Assembly: GCA_905221605.1 (NCBI GenBank)
Contig: CAJNDS010002277.1
Location: forward strand, 209,001-273,000
Reading direction: 5' to 3'
Length of the DNA stretch: 64,000 nucleotides
From: Symbiodinium natans
Taxonomy: Eukaryota > Sar > Dinophyceae > Suessiales > Symbiodiniaceae
Each line of letters opens with the position of its first letter. Within the stretch, counting starts at the first letter, position 1. The translations under genes and the position numbers were made by a program. The notes under the pieces were generated by a model. It worked only from the letters and a program-made list of their open reading frames with translations, did no database searches and was not told the origin of the DNA. Shown here piece by piece: positions 11,212-21,577 of this stretch.

Positions 11212-11448
11212 AAAACACGAAGCTCCAAAAGTGACGACAGCCAGGAGGATGGCGAACCCCAGGTGCTTCATCCTCGTCTCTGTCCGCACTTGATTCTCCA
11301 AAACACAAGACTCTAAACGTGACGGCAGTTGCGAGGATGGCCCACCCCAGATGCCTCATCCTCGTAACCGTCAGCGCTTTTGAAGCGTCAACACCACGCG
11401 AAGCTCCAACTGACGGCAGTTGCGAGGACGGCGCACCCCAAGTGCCTC
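11212..11448. repeat. imperfect tandem repeat, three copies, period 88-91 bp
   Basis: Three copies share AAAACAC-GAAGCTCC, then TGACGGCAGTTGCGAGGA, then GGC(G/C)AACCCCA and TGC(C/T)TCATCCTCGT. The anchor GACG(G/A)CAG occurs at 11233, 11321 and 11412, giving spacings of 88 and 91. Divergence between copies is roughly 20%. Open frames over this stretch on both strands are consequences of the repeat. Confidence 0.85.
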
Positions 11449-12297
11449 GGGAATATCGACACTCGCGAACGCTTCGCGAACGCTGTGCAGCCCGAAGCGC
11501 ACGATGTTGGATCAGCCCTGGACCCCTGGAATGGCCTTTTGCAGCACATTGGCCAAACCTCCTTCCGCTTCCGAATTTGATCCCTACCTTTTTGCAGGCC
11601 GGCCACCCATGTCGAAACGCAGAGGCCAGTCTTTGCAACTGCTCTTGCGACACAGCTCCTCTTGGTTCCTCGTGCTTTAAGGCAGCTCATCCTAGCAGTA
11701 GGGGGTGATGAGGCTTTCTGTGGCCACAGGGGTGAGAACATGCTGGGATTCGATCACAAGTCGTTCATGGAAGTGAGCAGGCAGTCACCCTCGAGCTTGG
11801 AGGCCGCAACCTGGGAAACGAGAAAGTTTACCATATTTTTCTCGCACCAGAGTCCATTGCATGATCTCACGAAGTCTACGAGACCCAGTGGCGCTTTGTG
11901 TCTGGTGGAAGGCCATCCCAGCCACTTGGCAGAACCGGCGGCGGTCCATCTGACCGGATCTTGCCGACATCAATCGGCTGAGCAGATTGTCGATACTCTT
12001 GTCACGTCTCACGTGTGGAGCTGGTTTTCACTTAGATGTGGGCTCCTGTATGCCTTTGGCATGTAGCACAGGCAAGCTTTGGCGTGAACAGTGCCATCGT
12101 AGAAGATGCAAGCTTAGTTGGAACAGCTCGAAGCTTGCCCACCGTGACTGGGAGGTGGGAGTCCCATCTTCTGCCTCGTACTGCATGTCTGCACGAACTG
12201 ACTGTTTTTTCCAAGAAAATTACAGGCACTGTAAGTCAGTTGGGCTGTCGGACAGCGCAGCAACACTCTTGCTGCATGTACTGTAGCCATTGTAGCC

Positions 12298-12972
12298 GTG
12301 CTTTGCTCCGGCCTCATTCACGCCGCGGCGCGTCCTCACCTGTGGTGCAGGCTGGTCTCAAGATGCACGGAGCACTCCAAGCCAGAAGCTTCTCAATCCC
12401 CCTCAGACTCTCCAACCGAAAGTTCTGTCGCGATGTGCATGCTCCTCGCCGGCCTTCAGCGGCCAAGAATCCTTCCGCTGCGCAGCAATACCTCCGATTT
12501 GCAGTGTTTTTTGAGGAAAGCTGGCCCACTGCTCGGTGCAAAGAAAGTGCCGGACACAGTGGTGCATTTAGTGATGGTTTTGCAGTGCTGGTCCTTGAAT
12601 CTCGGCACGCGAGGAACGGGTGGTAATGCTATGGTACTGCAATGCGTCACCGCACCTTGTGCGGATTCAAATTCCAGCTGCAAGCCGAGAAGCCTGCACG
12701 ACAAAGGTTGGGTGACAGTCATCACGTCATCGCTATGCCGAAAACATACCAAACCCTTTGGCTCGTCGGTGCGGCTCTCGCCTACCTGTGCCAAATGCCC
12801 AGGCCAACAGCTGTGCAAAAGCACAGTTGGCCGAAAGACCGAGGTTGAGAAAGAAAGCAGATGCCTCGCACGTGTCTTGCCAGCTTACGCTTTCGGGAAT
12901 GGTGCGTGCTTTGGTGACGGTCGAGTTTTGTGTCCCGACGTGGCGTGTGAGGATTTAGGTCGAGCCTGGTAG
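12298..12972 (+). CDS. long open frame of uncertain status (224 codons)
   Basis: Open for 675 bp with Ser/Cys-rich composition and no recognised domain. Other long frames overlap it (12036-12626 on +, 12456-12824 on -), so openness alone is weak evidence. If coding, it may be one exon. Confidence 0.2.
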   Translation: MLCSGLIHAAARPHLWCRLVSRCTEHSKPEASQSPSDSPTESSVAMCMLLAGLQRPRILPLRSNTSDLQCFLRKAGPLLGAKKVPDTVVHLVMVLQCWSLNLGTRGTGGNAMVLQCVTAPCADSNSSCKPRSLHDKGWVTVITSSLCRKHTKPFGSSVRLSPTCAKCPGQQLCKSTVGRKTEVEKESRCLARVLPAYAFGNGACFGDGRVLCPDVACEDLGRAW

Positions 12973-13130
12973 AAGAAGTGAAACTTGCCCAGCAGAGCTC
13001 CGCGTTGGCAATCCCCGTAAGATGAACCGCAGATCTTGTCAGTATTGCCGAGCCTCCGCAAACATGAACTCGGACGAGAGCTAAATCATGGATTCGCAGC
13101 TCGCGCCGCCATATGCTTGCGGCCACGTCG

Positions 13131-13670
13131 TTACTCTTGGAGCTGCGAGGTCGCGAAGTGAGAGGACAGAGAATGTGACAAGAGAACGCAAGAGAGCAAA
13201 CTCCACAGCGTGGACTCGGACACTCTTAGGTGCCGCTGCTCCTGCGCCTCTGAGGCCTGAAGGCTCGGCTCTGTTTTTTTCTGTGCAGCCTCTGTGCATG
13301 AGGTCTCAGCGCCAGCCGACAGTCTGAGTGTCAGGTGCCCTTGGCGCAGCAAAACTTGCAGCACTCCTGGGTGACGAGGCGGATCAGAGCTGCCAAGATT
13401 CACAGTCGAACACACCCTGATCGATCCCGGTTGCTGCGTGGAGGAAACCTTCAGATCACCGCAGCTTTCAGAGTAGACTTGTAGAGCTGCAGGCACAGTC
13501 ATGTACGGAGGATACGAAGCCTTGGGAGACCACAGAACCTCTTCCCAGCACTCCAGTTCGAAAAGGGGAGGTCCATTTGGGCTGTATTTGGGCAAAGCAG
13601 CTGACTGGAATGTTCCGGAGAGATAGCGCGCTTGAAGCTTGGACGGTGCCACCCGTGATCTCCAGGACAC
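13131..13670 (-). CDS. long open frame of uncertain status (179 codons)
   Basis: Begins MSWRSRVAPSKLQARYLSGT. It has mixed composition and no recognised domain, with no convincing + strand alternative over its middle part. It could be a minus-strand exon. Confidence 0.25.
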   Translation of the reverse strand: MSWRSRVAPSKLQARYLSGTFQSAALPKYSPNGPPLFELECWEEVLWSPKASYPPYMTVPAALQVYSESCGDLKVSSTQQPGSIRVCSTVNLGSSDPPRHPGVLQVLLRQGHLTLRLSAGAETSCTEAAQKKTEPSLQASEAQEQRHLRVSESTLWSLLSCVLLSHSLSSHFATSQLQE

Positions 13671-14295
13671 GACAGGTTTTGAGTGCTCTAGTACAGATGT
13701 TTCTGACTTACTAGTGCCACTGTTCCTGCACAGATATGCTGGGATTCACCAGCGCCGCTTCACCCGATGTCTGAGATGATTGTTCATGTCTGCGGTCGGT
13801 CGTGTCAAGGCGCCACTCTATGTGCACTGCCTCTGTCGTGACGTGGTGCATGAAGCGGTGCCAAAACAGAGAGAGTACTGGACATACGCGCACAACGTTA
13901 CGACGTTGCGACATTCGAAGCAGTTCGCCTCTTCTTTCTCGGCTGCCAGAAGGCCCAGGGAAGTGAGCCTACAGCAACACCCGACACCCCCGTTCGAGCG
14001 TGTCCGAGTTGGCTGTGACTTTCATGTGCAGGGCGCGCGCTTGCCTGGATCTGAGTTCAAAGCGTGGCTCTGCCCTTTCTTGCTGCAACTCTGAGGGCCT
14101 TGCAGAAGAGCTAGACAGCTAGACATGTGACATGTCCTTTGTGTGCTGCTCGTGCTTGAAACTCAGGCCGTACCTCAAGAGTCTGCCAGTTTCGCAGTGC
14201 ATCCAGCATGGAGGCAGAGATTCAAATCCCAACATAGCCCAACAAGGGCTGAGCTTTGCCGGGTGTACGGGAGGCCAACATGGTGCCACGCCGGG

Positions 14296-14349
14296 CGCCC
14301 GAAACACGAGACACGTGTCGGATGACGTGTCGGATGACGTGTCGGAGTG
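14296..14349. repeat. 12-bp minisatellite (GTGTCGGATGAC)x3
   Basis: Three direct copies; the unit is a multiple of three, so frames through it stay open and encode an Asp/Ser-rich repeat (DVSDDVSD). Confidence 0.85.
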
Positions 14350-14579
14350 CGGATGAGGTACTGGCGAGCCTTTGCGGCTGCTCTGAGTCAGCAGCTGCAA
14401 TCGGCATCTAGGCAGGGATGTCGCAGGGATGTCGCAGCTGGGCACTGTTGGCATGTCAATGTTGCTTTGCCTTTCTCCAGGCACGGCTGGCGGCGGTTCT
14501 TAGGCCATGCTCTGCGGCACCACCGGTGCCGTGGCAAGCAGCTGGAGGCGCGCTGTTCGCTGCAGCGTGCTCTTGCAGA

Positions 14580-14709
14580 GTGAGAACTGCGAAATCCTTT
14601 TCTCTCGCAAGCTGCGAGATGACACTTGGGGACCGGCAGGCGTGCGAAGAAATCATCGGCTTCTGCCCTCTGGGTCTTGTGCGAATCCCTCAGGAGATGT
14701 GTGAGGCAG
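14580..14709 (+). CDS. candidate exon ending at a strong donor
   Basis: The frame reads SFSLASCEMTLGDRQACEEI, then IGFCPLGLVRIPQEMCEAG, and ends one base into a codon before GTAAGG, an excellent 5' splice site. The EEIIGFCPLG string resembles slightly the E-x-VIG-Y-x-PLP-G stretch of HMG-CoA reductases, but a Pro is missing and I do not assign the family. It may belong with the exon at 15231. Confidence 0.4.
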
Positions 14710-15230
14710 GTAAGGAAAGGGCCCACATTGGTGCCATGATTCCAGTTTGAGCATGTGCACGTGATCTTTAAATCCCGCGACGTTGCCCAAGATCTGCACA
14801 CCTCATGCTGTTGTTGAGTGCGCCGGGGGCCGAGAGACATCAAGGTGGCAATCGCGGTCGCAGCCTAAAGTAGTGAATGTCTCGCACGCGAGGCCGCGAG
14901 CGTATAGCCTGGATGCAAGGCTCTTCCTGCCATCTGCACCTCGTCTGATAGTTCGAAAGATTATCTAAGATCGGGCCTTTCTCTTGCTTCTGCTGACACC
15001 GCTGCAATTGATTATAGCCGCTTTCCTGACGCTTTCCTAACAAGTAACAAGCAACTAAGGATTGGGTAAAAACAAAGCTGTGAGCGACATCTGAGAGCCA
15101 AGGCACCGGCTCATCCGTTGGAGCAACTGGGTCAGGAACTTGGGAGAAATACAGGGCAGAAACGAGGGTCCACCGTGGCAAAAGGCACGTAGGGCATTCT
15201 TAAGCCAGTCTTTAGTGCAGAATCGGGGTC

Positions 15231-15518
15231 ATGTACTCCCAGACATCACAGTCAGGTGTGGGAGTGGGCTACTTTCTGTGGAACCCCGTCGGCTACAAGC
15301 CAAACTCCCAGGAGAGTGCAACTCGGCGTCTGAGGAATTCGCACTCCTTGCGGCATGCGAGGCTTCGGGACCTGGTCTACAGCGGCTGGCCCATCTTCGC
15401 GCTGCTCCGTGAGCTGCGGTTGAAGCTTCCCAGGCTGGGCGGATCCCCTGAAGCCATTTTCGCCCCTCACCCGAGCTTTCTCCGGTTCGAAGAGTTGCTA
15501 TTTGTCATCACTTGCTGA
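15231..15518 (+). CDS. candidate exon/ORF (95 codons)
   Basis: Reads MYSQTSQSGVGVGYFLWNPV and goes on through an Arg/Leu-rich amphipathic stretch to TGA 15516-15518. Composition is convincingly protein-like and there is no comparable antisense frame. It lies between the 14.6 kb exon and the gene starting at 15822, on the same strand. No domain is recognised. Confidence 0.4.
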   Translation: MYSQTSQSGVGVGYFLWNPVGYKPNSQESATRRLRNSHSLRHARLRDLVYSGWPIFALLRELRLKLPRLGGSPEAIFAPHPSFLRFEELLFVITC

Positions 15519-15821
15519 TAATTGCTGTCGTCATCATACCGCCGGGCCTGTTGTGTATTTCGACTGGCACTGTGGGTCTGAATGAACTGCCTCTGCGAGT
15601 GCTCATTGCCTTAGATTTCAAAGCCTGTAGGCTGCTCGATCGATTGCCCAACTTCGCGGGCAAGGACAAGAGCCAGGCTCCTACTTCAGCAGCTCTGCAC
15701 CGGGATGGGGCAGGGGTGGCGGTTCAGGGAAGCACGGTCGTAGGTGATCATGTGGCAGAGTAGAGGTGGATGAGAATTTTCAACTAGCCGGCTGCTGTAC
15801 CGCAGTATTCTCTGGTCTCAG

Positions 15822-17758
15822 ATCAACTTGGATGAGCTGGTACGAATTGGAAAAATTCGACAGCAAGTGCCTCAGCTGTTGCTGACAGGTCTGAGCTTTC
15901 CGAAATCCGAAAACTGCGATCATGCAGTTCATGCGGTGGAGCATGCCATGACCGTAGACACGTGGTGTTTGCCACTTTGGTTTGCAGGTCCTCCGGGACT
16001 TCGAATGACTTCGAAGCGGCCTCGGTGTTGACAGAAAGTTTGAATTGGTTGTGCATGCCCTTTGCCTAGTGGCCTCCTATCCACAAGGTGAGATGGGCCA
16101 CGGCCCAATTCCTGTGCCAGTACAGCCCAGAGGCAGGTCGTGCACCGTGTGTAAGGCCAAGACCCTGGCCCTGCGACTTCAGTAGACTCATTAAACATTT
16201 CGCAACGTCTTGTAGTTCTGCTGGTATCCGGCATTGTCGGATCAAATGCGCTCACTGGCGCAGGGAGGTGCGTCTTCTTGTCCATTTCTCGAGGTGGGGG
16301 CCACGTTTTGGGAAGACTATGAGCAAGCCGCAAGGAGCAAATGACAGGTGTTCTGGCATTGCTGAAAGAATGAGAACTGAACACCATTAAACACCATTAA
16401 ACACCATTAAGCACCATTGAGCACTTGATTTCGCATGGACTTGCCAAGGCTGAGTTCTCGCTGCAAAGGGCCGAGGAGCCAAGGGGACCTGAGCTGCCCA
16501 AAAACTGATTTACTACTCCGTGGCACAGCGTTGATGTTGGTGTTTCGCTGCCTGACTGGCAGCTCACATCCCACCAGGAGATCTTCCGCATGGCCGGACA
16601 GCATTTTGGCAGGCAGCGCGTCGAAGCTTGGTTATCTTAGCGGAAAGCAGAGGAGTTAGGAAGTTGAAGCTGCTGTGGGAGATCGGGGCATCATGTATCG
16701 CTCCGTGTTCATGATCGTCCATATCTCGGAGGTCTTCGACCAGACAGAAGGCCTTTGACAGCGCCCTCGACACGGCCGAGAGCTCGCTGGAAGCACAGAT
16801 GCTGAATGACCGAATGCTTCCTTCCGGAGTACTTGACATGCAGTATCGTGCAGGGCTTTCGTATTCCAGGATGCGAACCTTTCCAAATCGACTCCTTTCC
16901 TTTCTACACGGTTTTTGACTCGTATATTCTGATAAGATGGGAGCATACGCAATATGCTTGCACCTTCGGTTCTACATCCAGCTCCACTGACTCTCCACAG
17001 AGTGAATGCTGGGAAGTTGTGAAGCGCTCCCCTCCCTCTCTGTCTCCCTCGTTCTCTCTCGCTCTCCTGCTCTGTTTTTTTTTCTCTCTCTCTCTCTCTC
17101 TCCCTTTATTCTTTCTTTCTTTCTTTCTCATTCCCTGGCTTTCTCTCTCTGTCCGTCTCTCTGTAACCTCTTGTGCGTCACGTCGCATCAAGGCTGCGGC
17201 GCCTCCTCCGTTGGTTTCAGCCGAGATCGACCGGTGCCTCCTTGCCCGCGTCACGCCTCGTCGCAGGCCGCAGCTGCAGGAAGGGGGTGGTTTGGGAAGG
17301 TGTGGGAAGGTGTGGGAAGGCGAAGATGCGGGAAGGTGTGGGAGTGCTGAGCAAGAGAAAAGGGGAAGGCCTTGCATTCGGGGGTCGAGCATATCAATGA
17401 TAGTGCAGCTCGATGTGAGTCTCTCGCAAGGCATCCTAATTGCCGGGGATGTCGTGCCACTCCCAGTTAATGCACCTAGAGACTGGAGGCACTAGTGTCT
17501 TGGAATGCGGTTGCTGGTTTATTCTATCAGGTCCTGCCGCGTCTGGAACGCTTGCAACGTCGAGTGGCAAAGCTACACCTTCGAATGCAGCGTGCGCAAG
17601 ACTCGGAGAGCTGTATGGGGTTCTGGATGATTCTGTTGTGCATTGTTGTGCAGCTCAGCCATGACAGACTGAGCCTTGCCAGGCCACATCGTTACTTGAC
17701 GACGGGACGGGAGCTCTCCAAAAACGAATATTTGCACGTTAGGCGTAGGATAGCGTAG
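15822..17758 (+). CDS. candidate multi-exon gene with C-terminal membrane helix
   Basis: Exon 15822-15888 (after TCTCAG, before GTCTGA) reads INLDELVRIGKIRQQVPQLL. A segment at 16036-16087 (FELVVHALCLVASYPQ) ends before GTGAGA. A frame at 16413-16640 reads TIEHLISHGLAKAEFSLQRA, meets TGA at 16506, and resumes in frame with VGVSLPDWQLTSHQEIFRMA. A stretch at 16663-16843 reads IMYRSVFMIVHISE and then, after a 16 bp frame change, KAFDSALDTAESSLEAQMLN. The last exon (17531-17758, after ATCAG) has an Arg/Leu helix (VLPRLERLQRRVAKLHLRMQ), one membrane segment (FWMILLCIVVQL) and TAG 17756-17758. Phases between the early pieces are not all reconciled, and the stop and frame change suggest decay. The antisense frames here are continuous but have weaker splice support. 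Confidence 0.4.
16380..16423. repeat. 10-bp minisatellite (ACACCATTAA)x4
   Basis: Three perfect copies and one variant (GCACCATTGA), immediately upstream of, or overlapping, the start of a candidate exon. Confidence 0.85.
17030..17165. repeat. CT-rich low-complexity tract
   Basis: Mostly (TC)n and (TTTC)n, pyrimidine-rich on the + strand, probably the 3' part of an intron. Confidence 0.8.
17283..17345. repeat. 10-bp degenerate repeat GGGAAGGTGT
   Basis: Four to five copies of GGGAAGGTGT with one variant (GGGAAGGCGAAGATGC). Confidence 0.75.
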
Positions 17759-17835
17759 GCCGCTGAAAGTGGATGATCGGCCATCTTGCTTAGAGAGCAT
17801 GCTGGTAGCGGCAGCAGAATGCAACCGATGCCTCA

Positions 17836-18318
17836 ATGACGGTGCTTTTGAGGACGTATGCTGTGGCTGACAGCATCTTGGAACAGGGCTCATTGATCGC
17901 TGAGGTCCCCGATTGTTTTGATGTAAGGTTTGGCTGGTCGGGCTTCTTGCTTGGTGCTGTAGCGATGACATGCAGAAATCTGACGGAGGCCGCTTTCGTC
18001 ACGGCTCTCTATCTACAGCTGGGGGACAGAAGGCATCTTCAGCTTGGGACTGCTTGTGATGTGCGCGTGGGCAGTCCAAAGAAAGATGCAGTGCGACCTT
18101 TGTCGGAAGGTTACGCACGCAGCCGCGCATGCCCAAGGTGGACGTGGAGCAGGAGGCGTGTGACATGGTTTTATTTCGCTTGGCTGGTGATCGCGAGTTC
18201 GTGCTCTATCTTGCAGCCTAGCTCCCGACGACCGCGTCGAATGTGGCAACATGACACAGGCGTGGGTCGTCCTCCTCTGGGGGGGCAATGGCAGGAAGGC
18301 TCCTGCGAGTTGTTCTAG
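17836..18318 (+). CDS. candidate ORF with hydrophobic segments (160 codons)
   Basis: Begins MTVLLRTYAVADSILEQGSL. A probable membrane segment (GFLLGAVAMTC) lies near residues 36-46 and a second (WFYFAWLVIASS) near 111-122. No domain is recognised. The antisense frame 18013-18558 (181 codons, with a CSICRKVVKD string) overlaps its second half and also looks protein-like, so strand is uncertain. Confidence 0.35.
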   Translation: MTVLLRTYAVADSILEQGSLIAEVPDCFDVRFGWSGFLLGAVAMTCRNLTEAAFVTALYLQLGDRRHLQLGTACDVRVGSPKKDAVRPLSEGYARSRACPRWTWSRRRVTWFYFAWLVIASSCSILQPSSRRPRRMWQHDTGVGRPPLGGQWQEGSCELF

Positions 18319-18637
18319 GAGCAGGGTCAAAGCTTTCAGATGGCTTGCTCCGTCCATCCATGTGGATTTGTTGATGATGGAAGGTCCTGTGTGATCTTTA
18401 ACCACCTTCCTGCATATGGAACAGTGTGCTTTGAGCTGAAGGTTGCAGGTCTGGCTTTCTCTTGCAATGATGTTCGGTTTTAGTTCAAAGTTTAAGAGAA
18501 CCACCCTACCAGGTAGGCGAGACCCGAACTTCAATACAATGGCTTGGAAGTGCAGCAATTCGTCCAGCCAACTAATCGAAGTCTTTGTCGTAGGCCGAGC
18601 GCCGAGCCTTCCTCTACTCCGAGGCCTCAGAAGCTTC

Positions 18638-18638
18638 T

Positions 18639-18668
<30 letters not shown>
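18638..18668. repeat. poly-G tract (about 28 G)
   Basis: An almost pure G run, giving poly-Gly or poly-Pro in spurious frames. Confidence 0.9.
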
Positions 18669-18669
<1 letters not shown>

Positions 18670-19021
18670 GGCTGGGCCACAGCTGTGGCAGTTCCACAGC
18701 CTTCACTAGGCCATCCGCACCCTGGCCTTCTCCGCTCGACGGGCCGAGGTCTTTGGGCTGTTCTGCACAAGTCATGTAGAGGGATCATGGCATGCCGAAG
18801 TTGCGACAGTTTTATCGACATGGCTTCCTTTCTCCTTCCGTGCTTTCCTGGGTCCGCCGCGATGTTTTAGAGCTCGAGACCGCTGGCCGAAGACGCCTCT
18901 CCTGTGGCGCTTTTGGGCCATGCCAAAGGCAGGGACGTTTTTCTTGACCTTGTCTCCAACTTCATGCCATGACCAAGCTGAATCCTGGCATTTCCTTGCA
19001 TTCCCTTGCTGTCCCCGCCAG

Positions 19022-19591
19022 GATTGGGCTCATGACGGTGCGACGGCGCTGGAAGATGTCGACAGCGAGTTGACTTATTCAGGGGTCGTCACCAACGTGG
19101 GCCAGCTTCTTTGATGAAGGTCAGATGCAGACGGGTATTTGCGGGATGGTTCTGGATGTTAAATGTAGGCCCACGGCACTTTAGGCTTCTGCCCCTGCTC
19201 CTCTGATGGTATCCAGCTGAGGTACGGCGTCTTCATCGACTTCGGGGCTGTGAAGGATGCACTTCTCAAAGTTCCGACAAAGCTGCTCGCTCGCATGTTG
19301 GCGTGGCGACGTCCCAGTTGAGTTTGTCCGCTTGAGTCGCCAAGGCTTGGTCGCCGCTTGCAGAAAGGCATGGAGGTGGACGGCCTGTCGATCTTGCAGC
19401 TTGGCGTTGGTGGGTTGCAGTTCGGAATCCGATCGCATGGCCTTCGGTTCAGGTCCACCTGGTTCCGCCCACACTTCTCACCAAAACTAGAATTGGCCGT
19501 AGCGCATCCCTGTTTCATCTCCTTAGCAGCTGCGTTTGCCTACCTAGTGTTCACAAAAAGGGGCAATGCGATCCAGAATCTTGCTTGGTAA
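19022..19591 (+). CDS. S1 RNA-binding domain gene, 3' exons (S1 module 1)
   Basis: Exon a (19022-19096, after CGCCAG) reads DWAHDGATALEDVDSELTYS and then GVVTN, in phase 0 before GTGGGC. Exon b starts in phase 0 at 19217 after TCCAG: LRYGVFIDFGAVKDALLKVP. Joined, this gives the S1 (OB-fold) signature G-x-V-(x)n-YGVFIDFGA-x-KDALL. Exon c from 19364 (after TTGCAG, phase 0) reads KGMEVDGLSILQL, matching the kGmxVdglxI strand that closes an S1 domain. For exon b to join exon c in phase 0 the donor must be a GC type (for example CTC|GCTCGC). The frame of exon c stays open to TAA 19589-19591, though an internal GT donor near 19400 may end the coding part. S1 domains bind RNA; an organellar or nuclear location cannot be told. 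The 5' exons are not resolved; a segment around 18690-18770 is a possible one. Confidence 0.6.
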
Positions 19592-19837
19592 CAGGGCGAG
19601 ATCTCCCGCGCTTAAACCCCATGGCAGAAGCTCCTAGGATGCCATCTGTTGGAAGCTTGCTTAAACGTTCGGGCCCTGCTGAGGAGCATTGATCCTTCTG
19701 CCGGTAAAGCGCCTCGGCATGAAGCTTCGACACTTTGGGGGCAGCCTTGAGATGGTACAACACAGGACTTGCACTTGAAAAACGACCCGCCATTAGAGAG
19801 AGCGAGAGAGCTTCCAGCAAGGGGGCCTCTTCGCTGA

Positions 19838-20095
19838 GAAGAAGAAGAAGAAGAAAAAGAAGAAGGATAATGATAATAAGAAAAAGAAGCATAATAATAA
19901 GAAGAGTAAGAGTAAAAATAATAAGAAGAAGAAGAGAGAGCGAGCGAGAGAGATGCCCTGTAAGAAGAAGAAGAAGAAGAAGAAGCAGAAGAAGAAGAAG
20001 AAGAAGAAGCAGAAGAAGAAGAAGCAGAAGAAGAATAATAATAATTACATTAAGAATAAGAAGCAGGGAGGGAGGGAGGGAGGGAGGGAGGGAGA
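19838..20095. repeat. AAG/AAT purine-rich tract followed by GGGA repeats
   Basis: Interspersed (GAA)n, (AAT)n and CAGAAG units to ~20060, then (GGGA)n at 20064-20094. Long Arg/Lys (plus) or Leu/Ile (minus) frames here are repeat artefacts. Confidence 0.9.
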
Positions 20096-20329
20096 GGGGC
20101 TTGTCAAAGGCAATCAAAACTGGGTGTGATCATACACGATCCCCAGTCCCACAAAGGGGGAAGGGGCACTGAAAACGAAGGGCGCATCAGGAGAAAACAT
20201 GTGAACCAATCGCGGAAGAAGTGCATCATTCGGGACATCACTGGGAGAGCATGGTGGAACCTTCTCCAACCGTCCTGTGCTGACTATCCCGAACAGGGGT
20301 GTGCGCAATGTGCTTATGCCCTGCGAAGA

Positions 20330-20358
20330 AAGGAAAGGGAGAGATGGGGAGAGAGAGG

Positions 20359-20389
<31 letters not shown>

Positions 20390-20412
20390 TGAGTGAGTGA
20401 GAGAAAGAGATA
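20330..20412. repeat. GA microsatellite
   Basis: (GA)n with GGGA and GTGA variants. Confidence 0.9.
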
Positions 20413-20429
20413 TTTGTTTAAGTTGCTTA

Positions 20430-21577
20430 GTGGTATTGGCTTGTGAGTTTCCAGTCTCCTACTCCGTGTTGAAGATGCAGGTCGTCATGGAAGCGGATGA
20501 GTCCCAGTTCGAGGAACTCCCACCCAGGCCGATGGAAGTGAAGGTGAAGCCCTGATCCAGGGCAGACTCTCAGCGAGCCACAAAAACCCTCAAGCAGACG
20601 CTTCCTTGTGCCCGCGTCCCCCACCCGAAATCTTCCCCCCCTCCAGGCCGCGGAAGGCCCGGAGCGGAACCCCGAAGGCGAAGGCGGCCGCAAGGACGGC
20701 CATGAAATGATGGCAACGGCAGCCGTTTTCGTTCAAGTTCCTCTTCTTCCTTTTCCCTTTTCTTTTTGGGGCAGCGTGCCGCTGTTTTTTGTGGAGAGGT
20801 GGGAGAGGTTGGATATGGTTGGATCTTGCCATCTGAAACAGGGTGCTCACGAAGCTGCTGTTGAGGACCCGGAGCCGACCCCGAAAAACTTGGGATCACT
20901 CAGGCAAGATGGGGCGGCAGCTACCCAGCATGTGCATGTATTTGCATGTATATGCTTGTGTGTATGTGTGTGTATATATGTATATATTCATATATGGATA
21001 GCCTGTGTGAGCACCTCCTTTCCATGTAGCTGTCTATCTACTTGAAGGTTTATGTTGTCAGGATAGTTTGGGAACTATTGAAGGACGGCGTCATAGGCAG
21101 GATGAGTTAGACAGCTTTCCCAGTGTCGAGTCAATTGAAGTATACGTTCACGATATGTAAACTATGCCATCCTCCAGAGCTTGATATATCTAGTTTAGGC
21201 ACTTTGTCTTTGATTCAAGCTGAAGTGTGCAAAGCTCCAGGACTTGAGAAAGCTTCGTCATGTTTGAGAATATAGATAGTTTGAAAACTCCCTGCAAGGA
21301 TGGTTGATCAATCAGGATTTGCGTGTTTGATGGCACGGCCGCGCAGCTATGTGTGAGGGGATGCATGTTAAAATAAGAACATGAGTGTCTGTCAGTTCTT
21401 GTGAACTGAAGGTCCTGAGCGGCATGATGTCTGTCCGCCTGTCTTGGAGCAGCATGGACTTGCCAAGTAGAGTACGCGTTAGGCGGTGATGCGGCTCGCG
21501 GATCAACACATGGCCTGAGGAGTGCAAAGGCACTCCGATTCTCAAGTTCAACTCCCTCGCACCGCGTTGAGCGGAGC
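20430..21577. other. no convincing gene; AT/GT repeats and spacer
   Basis: Short overlapping frames on both strands, none with a domain. A GT/AT-rich patch lies at 20930-21000. This is the sequence upstream of the PPR exon; no relict spliced-leader copy was found just before the ATG at 21578. Confidence 0.5.

Noticed and set aside
14580-14709. Assignment of the EEIIGFCPLG exon to HMG-CoA reductase
   Set aside because: Only a short partial resemblance; the conserved Pro and the following motif are absent.
19551-20172. Leu-rich 188-codon minus frame and Arg-rich 145-codon plus frame
   Set aside because: Both are driven by the AAG/AAT/GGGA low-complexity tract.
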